DNA of 24,259 bases from NCBI GenBank assembly GCA_004557905.1, contig SFFH01000034.1, positions 1 to 24,259 on the forward strand. The letters are read 5' to 3'. Position 1 is the stretch's first letter. Each line of letters opens with the position of its first letter. Both the position numbers and the translations under genes were made by a program. Of the stretch, positions 1-6,701 are shown piece after piece. A model generated the notes under the pieces. That model made no database searches. It was not told where the DNA came from and saw only the letters and a program-made list of their open reading frames with translations. Origin of the DNA: Clostridiales bacterium (GTDB taxonomy: Bacteria > Bacillota > Clostridia > Christensenellales > Aristaeellaceae).

Positions 1-2
1 GC

Positions 3-83
3 CGGGAACAGAGGCTGGCTGAGGCTGAGCGCATGTTTGAACTGAAGCAGCAAAAGAAAAAAGAGAAGCACCGGGGCAGATGA
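3..83 (+). CDS. C-terminal end of a YjdF-like (DUF2992) protein, partial
   Basis: An open frame enters from the left edge and ends at TGA 81-83. The 26 visible residues are very basic and end in QQKKKEKHRGR. From memory this resembles the conserved tail of the YjdF/DUF2992 family, where Bacillus subtilis YjdF ends in a KKxxKKKHRGK-like sequence. The molecular role of that family is not established; its genes often follow the yjdF riboswitch, which would lie outside this window. The last codons sit inside the terminator hairpin of the convergent gene. Identification rests on a short tail, so it is moderate; a different Lys-rich protein is possible. Confidence 0.55.
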   Translation, partial: REQRLAEAERMFELKQQKKKEKHRGR

Positions 84-99
84 TGCCTCGGTGCTTCTC
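52..99 (-). terminator. Intrinsic terminator of the coiled-coil gene
   Basis: Positions 63-78 pair with 84-99 (16 bp with one wobble pair, 5-nt loop). Read on the minus strand, the stem is followed by six T, one C and four T (62 down to 52). It lies 29 nt past the stop of the minus-strand coiled-coil gene. The same bases encode the last residues of the plus-strand gene, so the two convergent genes overlap at this hairpin. Confidence 0.85.
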
Positions 100-127
100 C
101 TATATCATGGCTGGATGCCTGCGATGC

Positions 128-673
128 TTACTTCGCTTCCTTGAGCTTGCTCATTTCGTAGTCGGTGGCTTCGGTGACAATGGCAAGGGTATCGCCGACG
201 TCATTGGACAGGCGGTCGAGCTTGCGGTCTACGCGAGAGATGTCGCGCCGGATGGATTTCTGGCCTTCCTTGAGGTCTTCCACGTCGGCGCGCATGGATT
301 TCTGGCCTTCCTTGAGTTCGTCAATGTCAGCGCGCATGGCCTTCTGAGAATCCTTGAGGTCTTCAAAATCAGCGCGCATGGCCTTCTGAGAATCCTTGAG
401 GTCTCCAAAATCAGCGCGCATGGATTTCTGGCCTTCCTTGAGGTCTTCCACGTCGGCGCACATGGATTTCTGGCCTTCCTTGAGGTCTACGATGTCCTTG
501 CGCATCAGCTTGAGTTCTTCGACGTCCTTGCGCATCAGCTTGAGTTCTTCGACGTCCTTGCGCATCAGCTTGAGTTCTTCGACGTCCTTGCGCATCAGCT
601 TGAGATCTTCAACATCGCTACGAAGCGCTTTCAGCTCATTGAGAATCAGTTGCAGCGTGCTCTGTTCTTCCAT
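128..673 (-). CDS. Small repetitive coiled-coil protein, function unknown
   Basis: A 181-residue, highly charged protein with no signal peptide or membrane segment. After a short N-terminus (MEEQSTLQLILNELKALRSD) it carries four 10-residue repeats of the type VEELKLMRKD (about residues 21-60). Six 14-residue repeats of the type VEDLKEGQKSMRAD follow, then a less regular tail with RVDRKLDRLSNDVGD. The 14-mers are two heptads each, with V/Q and L/M at core positions, as expected for a parallel coiled coil. The 10-mers equal a heptad plus three residues. The ATG at 673 is preceded by GGAAGGAGG about 10 nt away and by a near-consensus promoter. It is a single-gene unit ending at a terminator. It resembles generic bacterial coiled-coil proteins, and I cannot assign a function. 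Confidence 0.8.
   Translation of the reverse strand: MEEQSTLQLILNELKALRSDVEDLKLMRKDVEELKLMRKDVEELKLMRKDVEELKLMRKDIVDLKEGQKSMCADVEDLKEGQKSMRADFGDLKDSQKAMRADFEDLKDSQKAMRADIDELKEGQKSMRADVEDLKEGQKSIRRDISRVDRKLDRLSNDVGDTLAIVTEATDYEMSKLKEAK
252..503. repeat. Six tandem 42-bp repeats inside the coiled-coil gene
   Basis: Units begin at 252, 294, 336, 378, 420 and 462. Each starts with ATGG and carries a TTGAG core, with several substitutions between units. Each unit encodes one 14-residue (two-heptad) repeat on the minus strand. Copy number could vary between strains. Confidence 0.9.
491..610. repeat. Four tandem 30-bp repeats inside the coiled-coil gene
   Basis: Units at 491, 521, 551 and 581 are nearly identical (single-base changes in the first and last), each encoding a 10-residue repeat of the LKLMRKDVEE type. 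This near-identity is higher than between the 42-bp units and suggests recent tandem duplication. Confidence 0.92.
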
Positions 674-695
674 CGTATATCAGCCTCCTTCCATC

Positions 696-724
696 AGTAT
701 AGCCACAGGGCATTCACTTGTCAA
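696..724 (-). promoter_or_regulatory. Sigma-70-type promoter of the coiled-coil gene
   Basis: On the minus strand, TTGACA (724-719) and TATACT (701-696) are separated by exactly 17 bp. The predicted start lies about 16 nt before the ribosome binding site and ATG at 673. This is one of the best promoter matches in the window, so the gene is likely well expressed. Confidence 0.8.
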
Positions 725-734
725 GCTGTGTGCT

Positions 735-1859
735 TTACAGCACGATATCCCCCGGATTATAGCCGTGGGGCAGCGGCTCCTCCTCAAGGAAGGGGAAGGA
801 CTCGTCGCACAGGATGGGCAGGAACGCCGCGTAGGGCATAACCGGGAACTCGCAGCAGTAGTCGCTGGCGCCGAAGCAGCCGCCCTCTTTGCCGCGAAGG
901 TTCAGCCCGCGGGCGAACTTGGTGTGGTTGGAGCAGTCGTGCACGACGATGGGCCACTTCTCCGCGTCCGCCATCTTCATGATTTTGAAGGTGATCTCGC
1001 GGCTCCAGATCGGGGAGATGTAGCCCAGGCGCGCGATGTACAGGCTCTCGCCGTCGTAGTTGCCGATGTTGTTGGGGTTCAGGTGCAGCTCGGCGCAGTT
1101 CATGAAGTCCAGCCCGGTGGCGAGCACCTGCGCCTTCTTGCGCATGAACGCCTCGTAGAACTCCGGCGTCATCGGCGTCTCAATGCCGACGTGGGGGATG
1201 TACTTTTTGGCGATGCGGATGTTTTCAATCACCTTGTCACTGCATCCGCTCGCGCCCAGGTTGAAGCGCAGTTCGTCAAGCCCCGCCTCGCCCAGCGCCC
1301 GAAGGTTCTCCTCCGTGCACAGCAGGCCGTTGGTGTACATGTGCTGGTACACGCCCGCGGCGCGGAATTTGGCGATGATGCCGTAGTACTGCTCAATCTC
1401 CATGAACGGCTCGAGGTACACATAGGAGACGCCGGTGGGCTTGTCCTGGATGGACAGCAGCAGGTCGATGTCCTTCTCATAGAACTTCGTGCCGCCGATC
1501 TGCCACATGCCCTCGCCGATGGGCGGGATGCGGTCCAGCTCGCCGTAGTTATAGCAGAATTTGCACTGGATGTTGCACTTGTTCGTCTTGCGGATGGCGG
1601 ACAGGCCCGTGCCGGTCAGGCAGGAGCGGCAGCCCTTGGAGAAGCGGCTCTCCTCACCGACATAGTACGTGCGGCCGCCGAGCGTCTTGAGGCCCGGAAT
1701 GTCGCGCATCAGCTTCTCGTTGCGCGCGTCCACCGCAGCCTCGATCTGGGCAAACGTCGCCAGCGCGATCTCCTGCTGACGGGGAAGCAGCTCCTCGTCC
1801 TCGGGCAGGGAAGCAAAAAACTCAAACCACAGCAGTGCGTCCTTCTTGGAAATCTTCAT
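735..1859 (-). CDS. Radical SAM protein, substrate unknown
   Basis: About 374 residues with a radical SAM cluster motif CNIQCKFCY (CxxxCxxC, near residues 95-102), which would bind a 4Fe-4S cluster and S-adenosylmethionine. A CxxC pair (KGCRSCLTGTG) lies about 15 residues earlier. More cysteines occur near the C-terminus (HDCSNH, GGCFG, DYCCEF), which could hold extra cluster or metal ligands. The rest fits a TIM-barrel radical SAM fold (YLEPFME, MYTNGLL, ELRFNLGAS). I prefer the ATG at 1859, because AGGAGG lies 10 nt upstream; a TTG at 1865 is only 4 nt from it. No peptide or enzyme partner is adjacent. The upstream MATE gene is on the same strand, but this gene has its own promoter. It could be an activase, a tRNA or cofactor enzyme or a peptide modifier; the sequence does not decide. 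Confidence 0.85.
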   Translation of the reverse strand: MKISKKDALLWFEFFASLPEDEELLPRQQEIALATFAQIEAAVDARNEKLMRDIPGLKTLGGRTYYVGEESRFSKGCRSCLTGTGLSAIRKTNKCNIQCKFCYNYGELDRIPPIGEGMWQIGGTKFYEKDIDLLLSIQDKPTGVSYVYLEPFMEIEQYYGIIAKFRAAGVYQHMYTNGLLCTEENLRALGEAGLDELRFNLGASGCSDKVIENIRIAKKYIPHVGIETPMTPEFYEAFMRKKAQVLATGLDFMNCAELHLNPNNIGNYDGESLYIARLGYISPIWSREITFKIMKMADAEKWPIVVHDCSNHTKFARGLNLRGKEGGCFGASDYCCEFPVMPYAAFLPILCDESFPFLEEEPLPHGYNPGDIVL

Positions 1860-1873
1860 GATCAATCATCCTC

Positions 1874-1896
1874 CTGCATGCGGGACTTGCATGCAG
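1874..1896. promoter_or_regulatory. Perfect 8-bp inverted repeat over the radical SAM start region (possible operator)
   Basis: CTGCATGC at 1874-1881 and GCATGCAG at 1889-1896 are separated by 7 bp. The palindrome lies just downstream of the -10 element, over the predicted transcription start, and touches the ribosome binding site (1870-1875). A repressor operator fits better than an mRNA hairpin, because the mRNA would begin inside the palindrome. Confidence 0.45.
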
Positions 1897-1899
1897 TTC

Positions 1900-1928
1900 A
1901 GTATAGCACGAAAAGGCGCGCGGGGCAA
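1900..1928 (-). promoter_or_regulatory. Promoter of the radical SAM gene
   Basis: On the minus strand, TTGCCC (1928-1923) and TATACT (1905-1900) are separated by 17 bp. It starts within a few bases of the MATE stop codon. The two genes therefore share a strand but need not share a transcript. Confidence 0.6.
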
Positions 1929-1931
1929 TGT

Positions 1932-3293
1932 TCACTCCATGCTCGCGATGGCCTTTTTGAACTGGCTGCGGAACAGGAAAGCGGTGAACATGACCGCGAG
2001 GAAATCCGCGACCGGCTCGGCCAGGTATACGCCCATGACCTGATTGGAAACCAGGTGCGGCATGAGGTAGATCAGCGGCAGGAGCAGCACGAACTTGCGC
2101 ATGACGGCGACGAGGATCGAGGACTTGGCGTAGCCGATGGCGACGAAGGTCATCTGGCAGGCGAGCTGGATGCCGAAGATGAACAGCGCGCCGCAGTAGA
2201 TGCGCAGCGCCTTTGCGGAGAAGGCGAGCAGCGCCGCGTCGGCGGTGAAGAGCGAAGCGAACGCCTGCGGGAAGAGCTGGATCAGCGCCCAGAGGGAGAC
2301 GGAGTAGATGAGGCTGACGGTCAGCAGCAGGCGGAAGGTCTGCTTGACGCGGCCGACGTTGCGCGCGCCGAAGTTGAAGCTGGTGATCGGCTGCGCGCCC
2401 TGCGCAAGCCCCTGCAGCGGCAGCATGGCAAACTGCATCACGCTGGTGAGAATGGTCATCGCGCCGACGGCCACGTCGCCGCCGTAGCGCAGCAGCGAGG
2501 AATTGAAGCAAACGGAGATCACGCTCTCGCTGGACTGCATGATGAACGGGGCCGCGCCCAGCGCGATGCACGGCAGGACGACCGCCTTTCTGACGCGCAG
2601 GTTTTCACGCCGGATGCGGATGGTGGACTTCTTCGAGCACAGGAACGACACGACCCAGACGCAGCTCACGCCCTGGGAGAGGATCGTCGCCAGCGCCGCG
2701 CCGCGCACGCCCAGGTTCAGCACGAAGATGAACAGCGGGTCGAGCAGGATATTGAGCGCCGCGCCGATGAGCACGGTGAGCATGCCGGTCCTGGCGAAGC
2801 CCTGCGCGGTGATGTAGGCGTTCATCGAGAGTGTCAGCTGCACGAAGATCGTGCCCAGCGCGTAGACGCTCATGTAATCGGCGGCATAGCCAATCGTGTT
2901 CTCGCTCGCGCCGAACGCCATGAGCATCGGCTCGGCAAAGAGCAGCAGCAGCGCGGTCAGAATCAGCGAGACGATGGCCTGCAGCGTAAAGCAGCTGCCG
3001 AGCGTCTTTTCCGCGCTGTCGGGGTCACCCTTGCCCATGAAGATGGACGCGCGCGGCGCGCCGCCTGCGCCGATGAGCGCGGCAAACGCGGAGACGAACA
3101 GGATGATGGGCATGCACACGCCCACGCCGGTCAGCGCCAGATTGCCGGAGCCGGGCATGTGGCCGATGTAGATGCGGTCCACGATGTTGTAGAGCATGTT
3201 GATCAGCTGCGCAGCGACCGTGGGCACGGAAAGGCGGAGCAGCAGCCTGCCGACCGGCTCCGTGCCGAGAAACGCATTGTCCTTCTTCTGCAT
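1932..3293 (-). CDS. MATE family multidrug/toxic compound efflux transporter
   Basis: A polytopic membrane protein of 453 residues, the usual MATE length, with about 12 hydrophobic segments in two homologous halves. The N-terminus (FLGTEPVGRLLLRLSVPTVAAQLINMLYNIVDRIYIGHMPG) is typical of the family. Other family-like stretches are GAAPFIMQSSESV and GLAQGAQPITSFNFGA at the start of and within the second half. MATE proteins export cationic drugs or metabolites with Na+ or H+ antiport; the substrate here cannot be read. I chose the ATG at 3293 (MQKKDN) because AAGG lies about 7 nt upstream; a longer frame to 3374 would run through the promoter. It is divergent from the sirtuin gene. Confidence 0.93.
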   Translation of the reverse strand: MQKKDNAFLGTEPVGRLLLRLSVPTVAAQLINMLYNIVDRIYIGHMPGSGNLALTGVGVCMPIILFVSAFAALIGAGGAPRASIFMGKGDPDSAEKTLGSCFTLQAIVSLILTALLLLFAEPMLMAFGASENTIGYAADYMSVYALGTIFVQLTLSMNAYITAQGFARTGMLTVLIGAALNILLDPLFIFVLNLGVRGAALATILSQGVSCVWVVSFLCSKKSTIRIRRENLRVRKAVVLPCIALGAAPFIMQSSESVISVCFNSSLLRYGGDVAVGAMTILTSVMQFAMLPLQGLAQGAQPITSFNFGARNVGRVKQTFRLLLTVSLIYSVSLWALIQLFPQAFASLFTADAALLAFSAKALRIYCGALFIFGIQLACQMTFVAIGYAKSSILVAVMRKFVLLLPLIYLMPHLVSNQVMGVYLAEPVADFLAVMFTAFLFRSQFKKAIASME

Positions 3294-3324
3294 GATAGGC
3301 CTTCTTTCAAAAGCATGATAAACG

Positions 3325-3353
3325 ATCTTATCGTGACCGGACAGGCTTGTCAA
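3325..3353 (-). promoter_or_regulatory. Promoter of the MATE gene
   Basis: On the minus strand, TTGACA (3353-3348) and TAAGAT (3330-3325) are separated by 17 bp. A small inverted repeat GATAA-N6-TTATC at 3317-3332 overlaps the -10 and could be an operator, though 5-bp arms are weak evidence. Confidence 0.65.
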
Positions 3354-3377
3354 GATGCAGAAAGGGCGGGTCAACGG

Positions 3378-3406
3378 TTGAAAACCGGGCGGAGGCGTGG
3401 GATAAT
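3378..3406 (+). promoter_or_regulatory. Promoter of the sirtuin gene
   Basis: TTGAAA (3378-3383) and GATAAT (3401-3406) are separated by 17 bp, about 24 nt before the ATG at 3430. It is back to back with the MATE promoter. Confidence 0.65.
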
Positions 3407-3429
3407 AGCAAGCGGAAGGGGGAATCGCG

Positions 3430-4170
3430 ATGGATAGCGTTTCACAGCTTCAGGAGATGATCGACCGGGCAAAGCGCATCGTGTTCTTCGGCGGCGCGGG
3501 CGTGAGCACCGCGTCGGGCATCCCGGATTTCACCGGGAAGGACGGGCTGTACAGGCAAAAGTACGGCGAGCTCACGCCGGAGATGATGCTCAGCCAGTCG
3601 TTTTTTTACCTGCACCCCGATCGGTTTTACGCGTTCTACCGCGAGCACATGCTCCATCCGCAGGCACAGCCCAACGCCGCGCACAGGAAGCTCTATGCGC
3701 TCGAGCACGCGGGAAAGCTCGCGGGCCTGATCACGCAGAACATCGACGGCCTGCACCGGCAGGCGGGCAACCGTTATGTCTACGAGCTGCATGGCAGCGT
3801 GCACGAAAACCGCTGCATCGAGTGCGGGCGGCTCTATGATCTTGATTACATCCTTCATACCGAGGGGGTGCCCCGGTGCAGGGACTGCGGCGGCGTGGTC
3901 AAGCCTTCCGTCGTGCTCTACGGCGAGGGGCTGGACCCCTATGTGAGCACCGGCGCGTGCCGGGAGATCTCGCGCTGCGACCTGCTCATCGTTGCGGGCA
4001 CGAGCCTGTCGGTGGAGCCTGCGGCCTCGATGCTCGCCTATTTCCGCGGCGGCAGCCGCAAAATGGCCGTCATCAACCGGGAGAGCACGCAGGCGGACAG
4101 CCGGGCTGACCTGGTGCTCCGCGGGGACATCGAGGAGATCATGGACGCGATTTGCGTAAAGGACGTTTGA
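3430..4170 (+). CDS. Sir2 family NAD-dependent protein deacylase (sirtuin)
   Basis: A cytoplasmic protein of 246 residues, the size of bacterial class U/III sirtuins, expected to remove acyl groups from lysine using NAD+. Visible motifs are GGAGVSTASGIPDF (21-34), TQNIDGLH (102-109), the catalytic-type His in YELHGS (H121), a zinc site of C129/C132 and C150/C153, VVLYGEGLD (161-169), GTSL (190-193) and a late INRE. The residue after GIPDF is Thr35, where the family normally has Arg that helps hold the NAD loop. The rest of the active site looks intact. A ribosome binding site (AAGGGGG) lies about 8 nt before the ATG. The next gene's promoter overlaps its stop codon. It could act as a deacetylase or another deacylase. 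Confidence 0.95.
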   Translation: MDSVSQLQEMIDRAKRIVFFGGAGVSTASGIPDFTGKDGLYRQKYGELTPEMMLSQSFFYLHPDRFYAFYREHMLHPQAQPNAAHRKLYALEHAGKLAGLITQNIDGLHRQAGNRYVYELHGSVHENRCIECGRLYDLDYILHTEGVPRCRDCGGVVKPSVVLYGEGLDPYVSTGACREISRCDLLIVAGTSLSVEPAASMLAYFRGGSRKMAVINRESTQADSRADLVLRGDIEEIMDAICVKDV

Positions 4171-4194
4171 AAACAGCGTAAAATGTGGTATGAT
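4167..4194 (+). promoter_or_regulatory. Promoter of the PfkB kinase gene
   Basis: TTGAAA (4167-4172) and TATGAT (4189-4194) with a 16-bp spacer and a TGg extended -10. The -35 overlaps the sirtuin stop codon, so the kinase has its own start even though it follows the sirtuin closely. Confidence 0.6.
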
Positions 4195-4244
4195 GAATGC
4201 ATGCTTGTGCAGAAGAATTCATCATTACAAAGGAGCGTAAGCTG

Positions 4245-5110
4245 ATGGGCATCGTGGTAATCGGCGCGGCATTCGTGGATATCAAGGGCTTCCCGCAGGA
4301 CAATTACATCCCCAACGGGCGCAACAGCTCAGGCCGACGTACCTGGGCATCGTGGATGATACGCCGATGGGCGAGGCCGTGGTGCAGAAGCTCAAAAATC
4401 ACAAGGTCAACTGCGACTATGTGATGACCATCCCGGACGGCATGGGCACCTGGCTGGCCGTGTTTGACAACAACGGCGACGTGGCGGGCTCCATCTCCAA
4501 GCGCCCGAACATGCTGCCGCTGGTCGACCTGCTGAACGAAAAGGGCGACGAGATCTTTGCGGGCGCCGACGCGGCGGTGCTGGAGGTCGATCTGGACAAG
4601 GCGCTGGTGAAGAAGGTGCTGGAGCTGGCCAAGAAGCATGGCAAGAGGATCTACGCGCTGGTCTCCAACATGAGCCTGGCGGCGGAGCGCCGCGACTTCC
4701 TCAAGCAGTTTGACTGCTTCATCTGCAACAGGCAGGAGGCGGGCATGTTCTTCTTTGACGATTACAGCGGGAAAAGCCGCGAGGAGATGCGCGACATCCT
4801 GGCCGAGAAGGTTGTGCAGGCGCAGATTCCGGCGATGGTCGTCACCCTCGGCGGCGAGGGCGCGGTCTACGCGGACATGCAGGGCACGAAGGGCTATTGC
4901 CCGGCCATCGACGTGCAGGTGAAGGACACCACCGGCGCGGGCGACGCGTTCTGCGCGGGTGTGTCCATCGGCCTCACCTACGGCAAGAGCCTGCCGGAGG
5001 CGATCGACATCGGCGCGCAGCTGGCCGCGTCGGTCATCACCTCCAGCGAAAACGTCTGTCCGCGGTTCCTGCCCAAGGAGCTGGGGCTGGATATTGAGGT
5101 GGAGGACTGA
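4245..5110 (+). pseudogene. PfkB family sugar kinase, internally deleted and frameshifted
   Basis: The reading starts at ATG 4245, 9 nt after AAGGAG, with a typical N-terminus MGIVVIGAAFVDIKGFPQD. It leaves frame just after PNGRN (about 4325). The rest of the kinase resumes at once in another frame as LRPTYLGIVDDTPMGEAVV and runs to 5110. It includes the PfkB signature DTTGAGDAFCAG, with the catalytic-type Asp encoded at 4943-4945. From memory of this kinase family, about 23-25 residues are missing at the join, including the Gly-Gly/Asn substrate-binding segment. The simplest reading is a deletion of about 70 bp that also shifts frame, leaving a non-functional gene. An assembly or sequencing error is possible. 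A truncated protein from GTG 4352 would lack the N-terminal lobe. Confidence 0.8.
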
Positions 5111-5160
5111 GCTGTTTCAGCCAGATGCTACAGCGTTTGGATGAATGAAGTCAGGTATTC

Positions 5161-5282
5161 CCAGCGTTGGGGGAACGCGCTCCGCTGGGGCCAGAGAGAC
5201 TGGGGGGAGTTTCGATTCTCCCCCCAAGCCTCTCTGGACTCTCCTTCCCCCCTGCAAACGACCAGGGTTGCGACCCTGGACC
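5161..5282. repeat. Structured gene-free element with three consecutive hairpins
   Basis: The roughly 300 bases between the kinase and the aminotransferase hold no convincing gene. Within them CCAGCG pairs with CGCTGG (5161-5188). A long arm, CCAGAGAG plus GGGGGGAG, pairs with CTCCCCCC plus CTCTCTGG across a TTTCGATT loop (about 5191-5240). CCAGGGT pairs with ACCCTGG (5262-5279). No T tract follows, so these are not ordinary terminators. The look is that of a dispersed intergenic repeat; multiple copies cannot be shown from this window. Confidence 0.45.
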
Positions 5283-5368
5283 CAGGAGTTTTGAGCAATT
5301 TTGTATATGAAGTGCATACTTTCATGAAGAAAGCTGCGATGTGTACATCTCCAAGACCAGTGCATGAC

Positions 5369-5405
5369 AAAAGAGAGAGGTTTCTGCGTGAAGCCTCTCT
5401 CTTTT
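5369..5405. terminator. Bidirectional intrinsic terminator
   Basis: Positions 5369-5384 pair with 5390-5405 (16 bp with one wobble, 5-nt loop). The stem ends in AAAA/TTTT, giving a T run on both strands. It begins 3 nt after the stop of the aminotransferase (minus strand) and would also end any plus-strand transcript from the kinase. Confidence 0.85.
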
Positions 5406-5408
5406 GCG

Positions 5409-6620
5409 TCAATTCTGTCGATAGGTTTCCAGAAACCGCGCCATGCGGCCCATGGCCCCGCGCAGCTCGCCTGCTTCGGGCAGCATCACCAGGCGGAAGT
5501 GATCGTTGTCCGGGCAGTCAAAGCCGCTGCCCGGCACCACGAGGATATGGGTCTCATGCAGCAGGTCCTGCGCGAAGCGCCGGTCGTCCGTGATGGCAAA
5601 CCGCCTGGCGTCCAGCCGGGGGAAGAGATAGAACGCGGCGCTGTTCTTCACATAGCTCAGGCCGGGAATGGTATCCAGCACCTCGAGCGTCGCGGCGCGC
5701 TGTTCGTAGATGCGCCCGCCCGGACGGACCATGGCAAGCGGGGTCTCCATGTCCTCCAGTGCGGCGGGGATGACCAACTGTGCCAGCGCGTTGGCACACA
5801 GGCGCATGCTGGTGAGCTGCACGATGCCGTCCCGGTATTGCTCGCGCAGCTGGCGCGGGCCGCTTAAAACCATCCAGCCGCAGCGGTAGCCGCACAGGGA
5901 ATGGGACTTCGACAGCCCGTTCATCGTCACCACGACCAGGTCCGGCGCGAGGGACGCCGTGGAGACGTGCGTCATTCCGTCCATCACCAGCCGGTCGTAG
6001 ATCTCGTCGGAGAAGACGATCAGGCTGTGCTGGCGGGCCACCTCGAGCATGTCGTAGAGCACCTGTGTGTCGTAGAGCGCGCCGGTGGGGTTGTTCGGGT
6101 TGATGATGACCATCGCGCGGGTGCGCGCGGTGATCTTGCTGCGCAGATCGGCTACGTCAGGGTTCCAGCCGGCGGCCTCGTCGCAGCGGTAATACACGGG
6201 CGTCGCGCCGCACAGGCGGACGGTGTTGCTCCAGAGCGTGTAATTCGGCGTCGGGACGAGCACCTCGTCGCCCGGATCGAGCAGCGGCATCAGGGCGAAA
6301 TTGACCACCTCGCTCACGCCGTTGCCGATGAACACGTCCTCCGGATCGATGTCCTCGATGCCCTTGCGCAGAGCATAGTCCACAATGGCCTGCCGGGCGG
6401 CGGGCATGCCCTGAAAGTCGCAGTAGGGAACGCCCTCTTCGGCGCGCCCTTCCAGCGCGGCGCGGATGCTTTCGGACAGCGGGAAGCCGAAGGCCGCCGG
6501 GTTGCCGGTGTTGAGCTTCATGACCGGAATGCCCTGCTGCTGCATGCGCAGGGCCTCGCGATAGAGCGGGCCGCGGATGTCGGAATGCACGCAAGCCATG
6601 CGCTGTGCCAAATGAATCAT
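5409..6620 (-). CDS. alaA: AlaA-like alanine (glutamate-pyruvate) aminotransferase
   Basis: A cytoplasmic PLP class I/II aminotransferase of 403 residues. It aligns by eye along its whole length with E. coli AlaA: SDIRGPLYREA, KLNTGNPAAFGF, YCDFQGMPAARQAI, IGNGVSE, NPNNPTGALY (174-183), SDEIYD (204-209), the PLP lysine in NGLSKSH (K238), SMRLCAN and RPGGRIYEQR. AlaA makes alanine from pyruvate with glutamate as amino donor. I chose ATG 6620 (MIHLAQRM), which has AGAGG 9 nt upstream; the longer frame to 6866 runs back through the promoter and the next terminator. It is a single-gene unit with its own promoter and terminator, and palindromic sites lie upstream. A related broad-specificity aminotransferase is the alternative. 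Confidence 0.9.
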   Translation of the reverse strand: MIHLAQRMACVHSDIRGPLYREALRMQQQGIPVMKLNTGNPAAFGFPLSESIRAALEGRAEEGVPYCDFQGMPAARQAIVDYALRKGIEDIDPEDVFIGNGVSEVVNFALMPLLDPGDEVLVPTPNYTLWSNTVRLCGATPVYYRCDEAAGWNPDVADLRSKITARTRAMVIINPNNPTGALYDTQVLYDMLEVARQHSLIVFSDEIYDRLVMDGMTHVSTASLAPDLVVVTMNGLSKSHSLCGYRCGWMVLSGPRQLREQYRDGIVQLTSMRLCANALAQLVIPAALEDMETPLAMVRPGGRIYEQRAATLEVLDTIPGLSYVKNSAAFYLFPRLDARRFAITDDRRFAQDLLHETHILVVPGSGFDCPDNDHFRLVMLPEAGELRGAMGRMARFLETYRQN

Positions 6621-6669
6621 ATGTAAAAACCTCTTTGTTTTTCCGGATTGCTGGTCACACAGCGCTTTT

Positions 6670-6697
6670 ATTCTACCACAATCGGCAAAAAATGCAA
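6670..6697 (-). promoter_or_regulatory. Promoter of the aminotransferase gene
   Basis: On the minus strand, TTGCAT (6697-6692) and TAGAAT (6675-6670) are separated by 16 bp, with a TGg extension before the -10. The leader would be about 40 nt. Confidence 0.6.
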
Positions 6698-6701
6698 GCA
6701 A

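Noticed and set aside
491..610. A CRISPR-like array
   Set aside because: The repeats are directly adjacent with no spacers and lie in frame inside a coiled-coil gene.
396..3437. A 1013-codon open frame on the plus strand
   Set aside because: It runs antisense to the coiled-coil, radical SAM and MATE genes, which have recognisable motifs, promoters and ribosome binding sites. Its product is low-complexity and Arg/His/Gln/Ala-rich, as expected from the reverse strand of G+C-rich genes.
5141..5593. Small plus-strand ORFs after the kinase
   Set aside because: They cover hairpin-rich sequence and the terminator, have no ribosome binding site, and their later part is antisense to the aminotransferase.
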